From positions 1,302,001-1,366,000 of the forward strand of contig NZ_CP041616.1 of assembly GCF_007197575.1 (NCBI RefSeq): a stretch of 64,000 nucleotides of DNA. The letters are read 5' to 3'. The notes beneath the pieces are model-generated. The model did not search any database, was not told where the DNA came from, and was given only the letters and a program-made list of their open reading frames with translations. Positions 47,854-57,331 of the stretch are shown one piece after another. Made by a program: the position numbers and the translations under genes. Position 1 is the stretch's first letter. Each line of letters begins with the position of its first letter. The DNA is from Ornithinimicrobium ciconiae (GTDB lineage: Bacteria > Actinomycetota > Actinomycetes > Actinomycetales > Dermatophilaceae).

Positions 47854-49149
47854 TTAGAGCAGGCCCTGCGCCTTCAGCGCCAGGTAGTGGTCCGCCAACT
47901 GGGGCGGGAGCTGCTCGGGGTCGGCCTCGATCACGTGCACGCCCATCCGCTCCAGGGCGTCCGCAGTGCGCTGGCGCAGAGAGACGGTGCGCTCGGCCGC
48001 GGCCGCGTCATAGACCGACTCCAGGGTGCTGAGGTCCTCGCGCATCCGGCCCAGCTCGGGGTCGGCGACCGACGCGATGACGACCCGGTGGTGGGCGGTC
48101 AGGGCCGGGAGCACCGGGATCAGCCCCTCCTCGACCGCGGCCGGCTCGAGCGCGGTGAGCAGCACCACCAGCGCACGACGGCGCGTCACGCCGGTCACCT
48201 TGCCGGCGAGCATCGTCCAGTCCGCCTCGACCAGGACCGGCTCGATGGGCGCCATGGTGGACACCAGCTGGTGGAGCAACGCCTTGCGGTCGGTGTTGGG
48301 GGTGACCCGGCCACGCACCCGGCGGTCACCGGCGATCAGGTCGATCCGGTCCCCGGCCCGAGAGGCCAGGGCAGCCAGCAGCAGAGAGGCGTCCATCGCG
48401 GCGTCCAGGCGCGGCTGGTCATCGATCCGGGCGGCGCTGGTGCGTGAGGTGTCCAGCACCAGGATCACCCGACGGTCCCGCTCCGGCTGCCAGGTGCGCA
48501 CCACCACGTGCTGACGCCGGGCCGTGGCGCGCCAGTCGATCGAGCGCACGTCATCGCCCTCGACATAGTCGCGCAACGAGTCGAACTCGGTGCCCTGACC
48601 GCGGGTGCGCACTGCCGAGCGTCCGTCGAGCTGGCGCAGCTGGGCCAGGCGGCTGGGCAGGTGCTTGCGTGAGTGGAAGGGCGGCAGCGCCCGGACGGAC
48701 CCCGGCACCCGCACCGACCGTTGACGGGCCGCGATGCCCAGCGGGCCCCAGACGCGCACGGTGACCCGGTCGGTGCGCCGGTCGCCCCGGCGGGTGGGCA
48801 GCAGGCGGGTCGACATCCTGCGCCGCTCCCCGCCAGGCACGTCGAGGCGGTGCCGCCCGCCCGAGACTCCTGCCGAGGGCACCCAGGCGTCGCGCACCTG
48901 ACCACGCATCCGCCGCCGCGTCGGGTTGGTGACCGTCAGCGTCGAGGTCGCGGACTCCCCGAGACGGACCTGTTGGTCGGCGGAGCGCGACCACTCCAGT
49001 TTCTGGGGAGAGGGCGCGAGCAACAGGTCGAGCGCCATGATCACCAAGCAGCCCAGCACCCACCACCGGACCGTCGTCATGGACGGCCACTGCAGCACCG
49101 GGGCCAACCCCAGCAGGACCAGGGCCACCGCTCGCCAGCTCAGCGCCAT
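47854..49149 (-). CDS. DUF58 domain protein
   Basis: A 431-residue protein with two N-terminal membrane helices (about 5-45), a beta-rich middle region and the DUF58/VWA-like domain (GTEFDSLRDYVEGDDVRSIDWRATAR, then VILVLDTSRTS carrying a partial MIDAS). Such proteins work with MoxR ATPases in assembling or modifying cell-envelope complexes. ATG at 49149 is the end point of a chain of micro-ORFs that begins at the moxR stop. End of the minus-strand cluster. Confidence 0.9.
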   Translation of the reverse strand: MALSWRAVALVLLGLAPVLQWPSMTTVRWWVLGCLVIMALDLLLAPSPQKLEWSRSADQQVRLGESATSTLTVTNPTRRRMRGQVRDAWVPSAGVSGGRHRLDVPGGERRRMSTRLLPTRRGDRRTDRVTVRVWGPLGIAARQRSVRVPGSVRALPPFHSRKHLPSRLAQLRQLDGRSAVRTRGQGTEFDSLRDYVEGDDVRSIDWRATARRQHVVVRTWQPERDRRVILVLDTSRTSAARIDDQPRLDAAMDASLLLAALASRAGDRIDLIAGDRRVRGRVTPNTDRKALLHQLVSTMAPIEPVLVEADWTMLAGKVTGVTRRRALVVLLTALEPAAVEEGLIPVLPALTAHHRVVIASVADPELGRMREDLSTLESVYDAAAAERTVSLRQRTADALERMGVHVIEADPEQLPPQLADHYLALKAQGLL

Positions 49150-49263
49150 GCGGGCACCTCGGCGGGAGAGGGACGCACCGTCATACGGGCACCTCGGTGG
49201 GAGAGAGGAGTGCCGTCATACGGCCACCTCAGCGGGGGATCGACGCGAGGTCATACAGCCACC

Positions 49264-49266
<3 letters not shown>
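49150..49266 (-). repeat. 35-nt tandem array of stop / Shine-Dalgarno / start units between moxR and DUF58
   Basis: Four copies of CGCTGAGGTGGCCGTATGAC-type sequence with exact 35-nt spacing (plus-strand positions 49154, 49189, 49224, 49259 of the ACCTC core). Each holds a GAGGTG ribosome site followed by ATG. Three micro-ORFs of 12 to 14 codons result: the first two end in GTATGA, overlapping the next ATG; the third ends inside codon 3 of the DUF58 gene. Confidence 0.8.
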
Positions 49267-50252
<986 letters not shown>

Positions 50253-50253
<1 letters not shown>

Positions 50254-51419
50254 CAGCCGATCATCCCTTCCTCGAGGGACCGCACCTCGCGGGCGATCCG
50301 GACCAGTGTCTCGTCATCGGGTGCGGTCGGGTCGACCAGCAGCCGGTGGAGCTCGTCGGTATGCCGTCCGGTCGCCTCCGCGAGGGACCGCACGATCTGT
50401 TGTGGCTGGGCGTGCTGGGTCAGGCCGAGCCGGGTGGCCAGTCGGCGGCGGGCAGCCAGCTGCAGTGCGGCCAGAGCCCGCTCCCGGTCCCGGGCCCGGT
50501 GATACATCCGGCCACGGCTCTGGGTCGTCTCGATGGAGCGGATGACGGCGGGCAGCGGCTCGGTGACCACCGGTCCCAGGCGTCGACCGCGCCAGACCAT
50601 CAGCGCGAGCAGGGCAACGGTCAGCAGCACGACCGAGGGCAGGAAGGCATCGGGCAGCACGTCGAGCAGGGACTGCGGAGGGGTCTCCCCGGCGTCGGCG
50701 ACGGAGGGGATGTACCAGACCAGGTGCGGGTGGGCACCGAGTAGCCGCAGGCCTGCCGCGGCGTTGGCGTCCTTGTCGATGTGTTGGTTGGTCAGGGACG
50801 ACGCGATGCCGGCCACGACGGTGTCGGGGCGGTCGCCGCTCGCCGGGACCTCGATCAGATAGCCGGCCTGGGCTCCGCCGGCGTTGTAGCCCGGTGTCGG
50901 GGGGAAGCATGGGTTCGCGTCGCCACGCTCCCCGGTGACGCGGACCAGCCGGTTGGCCTGGCTGATCTCGTCGCCGTCCCGCCAGGTCAGGATGGTGGAC
51001 TCACAGCCTGGTGCTGCGGCTCCGACCTGGGCGGAGGCGGACCCCTCGACCGGGAGCCCGAGGGCGTCCGCGGTGTTGGACTCCGGGGTGAGGACGACCA
51101 GCAGCCCGGCCTGTCCGGCATACGCCATCACCTCCTCGCCAGCCTCGTCGCCGAGGAGGGCCGTCCCGGCGACCAGCACGGTCGTGTCCGCGGAGGTGGG
51201 CGTGCCGAGCAGTTGGGGCAAGTTGCGGGCCACGGTGACCTCGACGCCCTCCTGCTCCAGGACGCGGGCGAGCGCCTGCATCCCACCGTCCTCAGGGTTG
51301 TCGGGGTCGAAGGGCAGCTGGTTGGTGGTGCGCATGCCGTTCAGCAGCGCCGCGCCCAGCGCGATCAGCAGCACGAGCAGACCCCACAGGGCCAGCTTGC
51401 GGGTGGTGGTGCGGGTCAT
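50253..51419 (-). CDS. DUF4350 domain membrane protein
   Basis: A 388-residue protein: one N-terminal helix (about 10-28), an extracytoplasmic alpha/beta domain with GGMQALARVLEQEGVEV typical of DUF4350 (about 45-250), a second helix (FLPSVVLLTVALLALMVW, about 262-279) and a cytoplasmic C-terminal helical domain. DUF4350 regularly precedes MoxR in this cluster. No enzymatic motif is visible. Confidence 0.88.
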
Positions 51420-51426
51420 CGGCGTC

Positions 51427-52050
51427 TCACCCGTTCATCCCGGCACGCAGTCTGGCCGGACGGGTCTTGGCCAGCACCCGGTCCAGCTCGCGCACCCGCT
51501 CCGCCTGCACCTGGGTCGCGTGCTGGTCGCCGTAGCAGACGGCGTCGAAGGCGTCCGCCGCCTCGAGCAGGTCGGCGGCGTGGTCCGGGAAGGGCGCGTG
51601 CAGACCGACGGCGATCTCCCGGGCTGTCGTGCCCGGCAGCTCATCGAGCAGGGCACGCTCGTCGACCCCCGCCGCGATCGCCCGGTAGGAGTCGAGCAGC
51701 ACCCGGTCCCAGTCGCCGTTGCGGGCCGCGGCGCTCGCGCGCGCCCGGTAGTCCGCCGCCGTCAGGCCCACCTCGTCCAGGACGGGGCCGGTAGCGCGAT
51801 CAGTGAGGCGACCGGTCCGGCGGGTGCCGCGGACCGCGAAGTAGATGCCGGCCACCAGGATGGTCAGCACCACGCCGAGCAGCAGGGTGGACAGCCCGTT
51901 GGAGCCAGGAATGATTTCGATCAGGCGGTTCAGCCGCTCCATCAGCCAGCCCAGGACCTTGGTGATCACCGACTCGGGACGGTTGTACTCCGGCTTCTGC
52001 AGCTCGTCCAGCAGCAACTCCCGGGCCTGGTCCCGGTCGGGGTCGAGCAC
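51427..52050 (-). CDS. DUF4129 domain protein
   Basis: A 207-residue protein with one central membrane helix (LSTLLLGVVLTILVAGIYF, about 54-72) and the C-terminal DUF4129 domain (DSYRAIAAGVDERALLDELPGTTAREIA and AADAFDAVCYG). Both parts fit the family. GTG at 52050 gives the family-like N-terminus LDPDRDQARELLLDEL. An ATG at 52107 with GAGGG 5 nt upstream would add 19 residues and overlap the upstream gene by 53 nt, and is a real alternative. Confidence 0.85.
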   Translation of the reverse strand: MLDPDRDQARELLLDELQKPEYNRPESVITKVLGWLMERLNRLIEIIPGSNGLSTLLLGVVLTILVAGIYFAVRGTRRTGRLTDRATGPVLDEVGLTAADYRARASAAARNGDWDRVLLDSYRAIAAGVDERALLDELPGTTAREIAVGLHAPFPDHAADLLEAADAFDAVCYGDQHATQVQAERVRELDRVLAKTRPARLRAGMNG

Positions 52051-52054
52051 GTCG

Positions 52055-53446
52055 TCAGGCCCGTCGTGCGGCGGCGCGCTCCTGCGCTGCGCGGAGCAGT
52101 CCGACATCCAGGCCCTCGCGGCGGATCCGCTGGTCCAGATAGAGCAGAGCGGTCACACCGGCGGTGAAGGGCGTGGTGATCGCGCCGATCAGGAAGGTGC
52201 TCACGTGGTCCAGGATCACCTGGAAGTAGTACTGGGCACCGAGGTCGTCGGAGACCAGACCGAAGATCGCGCCGAGCAGCGCTCCGAAGATCCCTCCGAT
52301 GAGCGCCGCGAAGAGCCCGGCCACGATGGCGGCCAACAAGCTGATGCCCAGCACCCGCCAGGCCTGCTTGCCCTGCGTGAGTGCCCAGGAGCGCTTGATG
52401 CCCGTGATCGGCCCGGCCTTCTCCAGCACCACGGCTGCCGCCCCCAGGGACAGGCGCGCATAGAGCCACATCATCAACGGGATGAGACCGATCATGCTCA
52501 GGCCCATCAGGATCGCCCCGAGCGGACCGACGGCGACGGCCAGCAGGACGCCGAGCAGCAGCACGCCGAGCAGGACCGAAATGACGGCCAGGAAGGACAG
52601 GAGCGAGATGCCGACCAGCGCCAGGATGCGGCCCTTGACCGCGTCCCACGTCGCTGCGATGCCGACCCGGTCGCCGAGCGTCGCCTCACTGACGACATAG
52701 ATGACAAAGCCGCTGAGCGTCAGGGTGGCGAGCGAGCTGACCAGACTCGGGATGATCGCTGCGACGGCGAGGGCGTCGAGCGTGCCGAGCCTGGGGAACA
52801 GGTCGGGGATGAACATCGAGAGCGCCAACGACGGCACCATGAGGACGCCGAGCACCAGCACGGCCATCCCGATCGTGGCCTCGGGGTTGCGGCGCATCGT
52901 CTTCAGGCTGCCCTCGAACATCTCGCCGAGCGTCAGTCTGCGCAGCGGGATCACCCCGGGCTGGTGCATCCGAGCGAGGTCCTCCGGGGGCAGGTTGTGC
53001 CACTGCGAGGGCTGTTGGCCATAGCCGGGCTGTTGACCGTAGCCGGGTTGCTGGCCGTAGCCGGGCTGTTGGCCGTAGCCGGGCTGGCCGTAGCCGGGTT
53101 GCTGGCCATAGGTGGGTTGGCCGTAGCCGGGTTGCTGGCCATAGGTGGGCTGGCCATAGCCGGGTTGCTGGCCATAGGTGGGCTGGCCATAGCCGGGTTG
53201 CTGACCAGAGGTGGGCTGGCCATAGCCGGGGGGCTGACCGGCTCCGGACGTTGGCACGCCCTGAGTCGGCGGAGGCGCCGGAAACGCGGTGGTGGGGTCC
53301 TGGACCGGGTGCGCCTGGGTGAGGTCGGCTGAGTCCTCCTCCACCTCACCGGAGGGGGACTCAGAGGAGGATCCGACATACCGTCCCGGCTGCCAGTAGG
53401 ACTCATCGTCCCCGGTGTCGGGAGCCTGATCAGGTGGTTGCCCCAC
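52055..53446 (-). CDS. glycerophosphodiesterase-membrane-domain-like protein with QPGYG repeats
   Basis: A 463-residue protein. The first 155 residues are acidic, Pro/Gln/Gly/Tyr-rich and disordered, with about eight repeats of the [11 protein letters not shown] kind. Then [21 protein letters not shown] starts a membrane domain of about six helices related to the GPDPase membrane domain (DUF7544/7847-like), without catalytic residues. GTG at 53446 has GGAGGGG about 7 nt upstream and overlaps the kinase gene by 17 nt. It heads the MoxR cluster, and the role is presumably membrane assembly. Confidence 0.82.
   Translation of the reverse strand: MGQPPDQAPDTGDDESYWQPGRYVGSSSESPSGEVEEDSADLTQAHPVQDPTTAFPAPPPTQGVPTSGAGQPPGYGQPTSGQQPGYGQPTYGQQPGYGQPTYGQQPGYGQPTYGQQPGYGQPGYGQQPGYGQQPGYGQQPGYGQQPSQWHNLPPEDLARMHQPGVIPLRRLTLGEMFEGSLKTMRRNPEATIGMAVLVLGVLMVPSLALSMFIPDLFPRLGTLDALAVAAIIPSLVSSLATLTLSGFVIYVVSEATLGDRVGIAATWDAVKGRILALVGISLLSFLAVISVLLGVLLLGVLLAVAVGPLGAILMGLSMIGLIPLMMWLYARLSLGAAAVVLEKAGPITGIKRSWALTQGKQAWRVLGISLLAAIVAGLFAALIGGIFGALLGAIFGLVSDDLGAQYYFQVILDHVSTFLIGAITTPFTAGVTALLYLDQRIRREGLDVGLLRAAQERAAARRA
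53017..53236 (-). repeat. coding tandem repeats for QPGYG linker
   Basis: Imperfect 18- and 33-nt DNA repeats (CATAGCCGGGTTGCTGGC type), encoding the Gln/Pro/Gly/Tyr-rich linker. Unit number may vary between strains. Confidence 0.8.
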
Positions 53447-54086
53447 GTCGTCGCCCCTCCTGCTCGTCGTTGTGACCCAGGCGCGGGACCCGAGCCTCCG
53501 CTTCCCGGGCAGTCATCGGCTCGGCCCCGAGTGCCTCCTGGGCCCTGACGATACCTGGCTCCAGACGGTGCAGGGCCAGGCCGCGTCGCACCAGGGTCAG
53601 CGGCGGCTTGCGACGCTCGGCGAGATCCCGCACGAGGCGGCGGGCGAAGGTCTTCCAGGGACGGTTGCGGATGCACCAGGCCTCGGCGAGCAGTCCGCGC
53701 TCGGCGAGCCCCGCGATCGTGTCGGCAGCAAAAATGCCCTCGGCGATCACGATGGGATGCCCACCCAGTTCCAGGCGCTGCGTGCCCGTTGCTCGCGAGG
53801 TCGCGATGTCATAGACCGGCACCTCCGCAGTGCCCGTGCGGATCAGCGTCTCCAGCGCGCCCAGGGCGTCGTCGAGGCGCCAGGAACGCGCATCGTCCCA
53901 GTCGGGCAGCCCGGCCTGCGGGCTCATCGGCAGCGAGGGGTCGTCACCGTTGCGGTAGAAGTCGTCCAGCTGCACGACCGGCCAGCCATGGGCGGCGTGC
54001 AGGCGGCGCGCCAGACGGGACTTGCCAGCGCCGCTGGGGCCGGCAAGCACCAGCACCCGCGCGGCAGGGGCAGGGTCGGCGGTCAT
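53430..54086 (-). CDS. uridine kinase-like P-loop protein
   Basis: A 218-residue kinase-like protein with Walker A GPSGAGKS (about 16-23), [17 protein letters not shown] and [11 protein letters not shown], an [10 protein letters not shown] strand and the [16 protein letters not shown]rg-rich lid. These resemble uridine kinase/phosphoribulokinase members. It could phosphorylate uridine, in keeping with the pyrimidine salvage genes, but close paralogues of unknown specificity exist. Start ATG 54086 has TAAACT ending 8 nt upstream. Confidence 0.8.
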   Translation of the reverse strand: MTADPAPAARVLVLAGPSGAGKSRLARRLHAAHGWPVVQLDDFYRNGDDPSLPMSPQAGLPDWDDARSWRLDDALGALETLIRTGTAEVPVYDIATSRATGTQRLELGGHPIVIAEGIFAADTIAGLAERGLLAEAWCIRNRPWKTFARRLVRDLAERRKPPLTLVRRGLALHRLEPGIVRAQEALGAEPMTAREAEARVPRLGHNDEQEGRRRGATT

Positions 54087-54094
54087 GGGCGCTG

Positions 54095-54117
54095 AGTTTA
54101 CGGCCCCGGCCTACACT
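54095..54117. promoter_or_regulatory. divergent leaderless promoters, kinase and PH-domain genes
   Basis: Minus TAAACT (54100-54095) is 8 nt before the kinase ATG. Plus TACACT (54112-54117) is 9 nt before the PH gene ATG. The two boxes are 11 nt apart in a 40-nt gap. Confidence 0.5.
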
Positions 54118-54126
54118 TGCCGCACC

Positions 54127-54714
54127 ATGGCCGCCGAGACCACGACCTACCGCACCCTGCCCTCCCGTGTGACCGGATGGACCATCCTGATCGCCACGAG
54201 CGGACTCGCCGTCGCCATCGGGATGATGGAGGCGGCCAGCGGCAACAACCCGATCACGCCCGCGGCCTTCCTGGCCGTTGTCGCCGCAGTCGTCTGGATC
54301 GTCCTGCTGCGTCCGGCGGTGCGGGTCAGCGACGACCGGGTCCAGATGAGCAACCTGGTCACTGACATCGAGGTGCCGTATTCCCGGCTCAAGGCGGCGG
54401 AGCACCAGTGGGCTTTGGAGATCATTGACAACGCCGGGACCAAGCACAGTTCGTGGGCGATCCCGGTGCGCCGTGAACTCCGTCCGCGTAGGGACATCGA
54501 CAGCTATGCCGAGGCAACCACGAAGGGCAAGACGGCCGAGGGCAACAACGCCGAGGTCATCTCCGGTCGGGTCCAGCAGATGGTGCAACGGTGGAAGCTG
54601 GCCGGTGGTCACGCCGAGCCCGGCCTCGGCGTGAGCCCGACCTGGTCCTGGACGGCGATCGTGCCGCTCGCCGCGGCGGTCGCTTTCCTGGTGGTCGTGC
54701 TCCTGCTCGGTTGA
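54127..54714 (+). CDS. PH-domain-containing membrane protein
   Basis: A 195-residue protein with two N-terminal membrane helices (about 17-60), a bacterial PH-like domain (RVSDDRVQMSNLVTDIEVPYSRL, then WAIPVRRELRPRR, about 65-130), and one C-terminal helix. Such proteins are common in actinobacteria and of unknown role. ATG at 54127 is preferred over an upstream start in the promoter region. Confidence 0.78.
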   Translation: MAAETTTYRTLPSRVTGWTILIATSGLAVAIGMMEAASGNNPITPAAFLAVVAAVVWIVLLRPAVRVSDDRVQMSNLVTDIEVPYSRLKAAEHQWALEIIDNAGTKHSSWAIPVRRELRPRRDIDSYAEATTKGKTAEGNNAEVISGRVQQMVQRWKLAGGHAEPGLGVSPTWSWTAIVPLAAAVAFLVVVLLLG

Positions 54715-54719
54715 CCGGG

Positions 54720-54807
54720 CGTACGAAACCCCTCGCACAAGGCGTGAGTGACCTACGAAACCCCTCGGACAAGGCGTGAGCGACCTACCAAACCCCTCCG
54801 AAAATGG
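54720..54807 (-). repeat. three-copy 32-nt array right after the phosphosugar mutase stop
   Basis: On the minus strand the TAA stop is followed by CCATTTTCGGAGGGG, and the core GAGGGGTTTCGTA then repeats with 32-nt spacing between GGTCACTCACG segments. It matches the mdh and DUF3017 arrays in core, order and position. Confidence 0.8.
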
Positions 54808-56490
54808 TTAGGCCCGGGTCAGTTCCTCCATGGTGGCGCGGACCGCCGCAAGGCGACGGGTCGCCTCAGCGCGGGCGCCGTCCAGGTCGGCGCCCGCGAC
54901 AGGCACGATCGCCTCGAGATAGACCTTGAGCTTGGGCTCGGTGCCGCTCGGGCGGGCGATGATCCGGGTGTCGTCCGCGAGTAGATAACGCAGCCCCTCG
55001 GTCGGCGGCAGGCCACCGTCGCCCAGGGCAAGGTCATCGACCGTGGCGACCGGCACCCCGCCGATCTCGGTCGGAGGCTGTGCCCGCAGCCGCTGCATGA
55101 TGGTCGCGATCAGGGACAGGTCGGTCACCCGCACCGAGAAGGCGTCCGTCTGGTGCACCCCGTGCTCGCGTGCGAGATCGTCGAGCAGGTCCAGCAGGGT
55201 GCGTCCCTGCTGCTTCAGCGTGGCCGCCAGTTCGGCGACCAGCAGGGCGGCGGTGATCCCGTCCTTGTCCGGGACGGTGGCCGGGTCGACGCAGTAGCCC
55301 AGCGCCTCCTCGTAACCGAAACGCAGACCCGGCACCCGGCCGATCCATTTGAACCCGGTCAGCGTCTCCTGCGCGGGCAGCCCCGCGGCCCGCGCCATCG
55401 CCCCCAGCAGCCGGGAGGACACGATCGAGCGGGCCAGCACGGTGTGCTCCCCCGCGGGATCGACGCCTCGGGTGATGATGTGCTGTCCGAGCAGCGCGCC
55501 GACCTCGTCACCGCGCAGCATGCGCCACCCCTGTTGGTCCTCGACTGCCACGGCGCAGCGGTCGGCGTCCGGGTCGTTGGCCAGCACGATGTCCGGGCGT
55601 ACCCGCTCAGCCTGCGCCAGTGCAGCGTCGATGGCCCCGGGCTCCTCAGGGTTGGGGAAGGACACCGTCGGGAACTCCGGGTCCGGTGCCGACTGGGTCA
55701 GCACGGCCTGTGGCTCCGGAAAGCCCGCAGCCGTGAAGGCCGCCAGCACGGTGTCGGAACCCACCCCGTGCAGGGCGGTGTGCACCACGGACAGGTCCCG
55801 GGGAGAGTCCGGGGCGACGACGGCGACGGCGCTGGTCAGATAGGCCTCGAGCAGCCGGTCGTCCAGCGTCTCCCACCCGCTGGAGGCCAAGGGCACGCTC
55901 GCGGCGGAGGTCACCGCCGCGATGTGGGCCGCGATGTCGGCATCGGCCGGAGGCACGATCTGGGAGCCGTCACCGAGATAGACCTTGTAACCGTTGTCCT
56001 GGGGAGGGTTGTGGCTCGCGGTGACCATCACCCCCGCATCGGCGCCGAGGTGACCGATGGCGAAGGCCAGCACCGGCGTCGGCAGCGGCCGCGGCAGCAC
56101 CAGGGCCCGCCCACCCGCCGCCGTCACGACGGCGGCGGTGTCGCGGGCGAAGACGTCGGAGTTGTGGCGGGCGTCGAATCCGATGACCACCGTCGGCTCC
56201 GGGTCGACCTGTTCCTTCAGGTATGCCGTGAGGCCGGCTGCCGTGCGGATCACGACGACGCGGTTCATCCGGTGTGGACCGGCCCCCAGGGCACCGCGCA
56301 GCCCGGCTGTGCCGAACTCCAGGAGGCCGCTGAACCGGTCCGCCAGGTCCGCCTCGGCGTGCTCCGCGGCGTCCGGGTCGCCGCTGCGGGCGGCGTCCAG
56401 GACCGTGGTCAGCTCGGCTCGGGTCTGCGGGTCCGGGTCGTCGGCGAGCCACGCCTCGGCGAGGGCGATGAGGTCGGTGGGGGTCGGCAT
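54808..56490 (-). CDS. phosphomannomutase/phosphoglucomutase family (phosphosugar mutase)
   Basis: A 560-residue alpha-D-phosphohexomutase-type protein: TAGLRGALGAGPHRMN, the phosphoserine loop VMVTASHNPPQDNGYK, the metal loop ANDPDADRCAVAV, substrate loop GYEEALGYCV and the phosphate-binding RPSGTEPKLKVY. Two bases after punA. In M. tuberculosis the same order is deoD-pmmB. Placement next to PNP makes conversion of ribose-1-phosphate to ribose-5-phosphate plausible, although hexoses are not excluded. Confidence 0.92.
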   Translation of the reverse strand: MPTPTDLIALAEAWLADDPDPQTRAELTTVLDAARSGDPDAAEHAEADLADRFSGLLEFGTAGLRGALGAGPHRMNRVVVIRTAAGLTAYLKEQVDPEPTVVIGFDARHNSDVFARDTAAVVTAAGGRALVLPRPLPTPVLAFAIGHLGADAGVMVTASHNPPQDNGYKVYLGDGSQIVPPADADIAAHIAAVTSAASVPLASSGWETLDDRLLEAYLTSAVAVVAPDSPRDLSVVHTALHGVGSDTVLAAFTAAGFPEPQAVLTQSAPDPEFPTVSFPNPEEPGAIDAALAQAERVRPDIVLANDPDADRCAVAVEDQQGWRMLRGDEVGALLGQHIITRGVDPAGEHTVLARSIVSSRLLGAMARAAGLPAQETLTGFKWIGRVPGLRFGYEEALGYCVDPATVPDKDGITAALLVAELAATLKQQGRTLLDLLDDLAREHGVHQTDAFSVRVTDLSLIATIMQRLRAQPPTEIGGVPVATVDDLALGDGGLPPTEGLRYLLADDTRIIARPSGTEPKLKVYLEAIVPVAGADLDGARAEATRRLAAVRATMEELTRA

Positions 56491-56492
56491 AC

Positions 56493-57299
56493 TCAGATCC
56501 TCGCCACGATCTGGGAGAGCAGCTCACCGCATCGCTGAGCCGCCGCCTGGCCCGCCTCGAGGACCTCCTCGTGGGACAGCGCGGTCTCGCTGATCCCGGC
56601 TGCCGCGTTGGTGACCAGCGACACGCCGAGGACGTCCATGCCGGCCTCGCGGGCCGCGATCGCCTCGAGGGTGGTGGACATGCCCACCAGGTCGCCGCCG
56701 AGGATCTTGGCCATCTGGACCTCAGCCGGTGTCTCATAGTGAGGACCCCGGAACTGGACGTAGACCCCCTCGTCGAGGCTCGGGTCCACCTCACGGGCCA
56801 GGTCGCGCAGGCGCGGGGTGTAGAGATCGGTGAGATCGACGAAGTTGGCGCCCTCGATGGGGGACTCGCCCGTGAGGTTGATGTGGTCCCGGATCAGCAC
56901 GGGAGTGCCCGGGGCCCAGTCGGGGTTGAGGCCGCCACACCCGTTGGTCAGCACGATCGTCTGGCAACCGGCGGCGGCGGCCGTCCGCACCGCGTGCACG
57001 ACCGCGCGGACGCCGCGGCCCTCGTAGAAGTGGGTCCGGGTGCCGAAGACCAGGGCCCGCTTGCCGCTGCCCGAGACGGCGACGGAGCGCATGGTGCCTG
57101 TGTGACCGGCCACGGCGGCGCCGGTGAAACCCGGGACGACGGTGTTCTCCACGGTTGCGACCGTCTCGCCGATGAGGTCGGCGGTCGGGCCCCAGCCCGA
57201 TCCGAGGACCAGGGCGATGTCATGGGTGGCGGCGTCGGTGCGCTCGGCGATGACGGTGGCCGCAGCGCGCGCGACCTCGGCAGAGGATTCGGTGATCAC
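56493..57299 (-). CDS. punA: purine nucleoside phosphorylase (trimeric type)
   Basis: Phosphorolysis of inosine and guanosine to base and ribose-1-phosphate. The 268-residue protein has VLGSGWGPTAD, the GRTHFYEG-like TRTHFYEGRGVRAV, VLTNGCGGLNPDWAPG and GPHYETPAEV plus the TNAAAG tail, all typical of the low-mass trimeric class. GTG at 57299 was chosen because TACGCT (57311-57306) ends 6 nt upstream. Follows the mutase by 2 nt in the same operon and complements add. Confidence 0.94.
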   Translation of the reverse strand: MITESSAEVARAAATVIAERTDAATHDIALVLGSGWGPTADLIGETVATVENTVVPGFTGAAVAGHTGTMRSVAVSGSGKRALVFGTRTHFYEGRGVRAVVHAVRTAAAAGCQTIVLTNGCGGLNPDWAPGTPVLIRDHINLTGESPIEGANFVDLTDLYTPRLRDLAREVDPSLDEGVYVQFRGPHYETPAEVQMAKILGGDLVGMSTTLEAIAAREAGMDVLGVSLVTNAAAGISETALSHEEVLEAGQAAAQRCGELLSQIVARI

Positions 57300-57305
57300 G
57301 GGGGC

Positions 57306-57324
57306 AGCGTACCGATGGTTGGAT
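57306..57324. promoter_or_regulatory. divergent leaderless promoters for punA and lpdA
   Basis: Minus TACGCT (57311-57306) 6 nt before the punA GTG and plus TTGGAT (57319-57324) 7 nt before the lpdA GTG. The same TTGGAT plus 7 nt precedes deoA. Confidence 0.5.
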
Positions 57325-57331
57325 AGGACGC

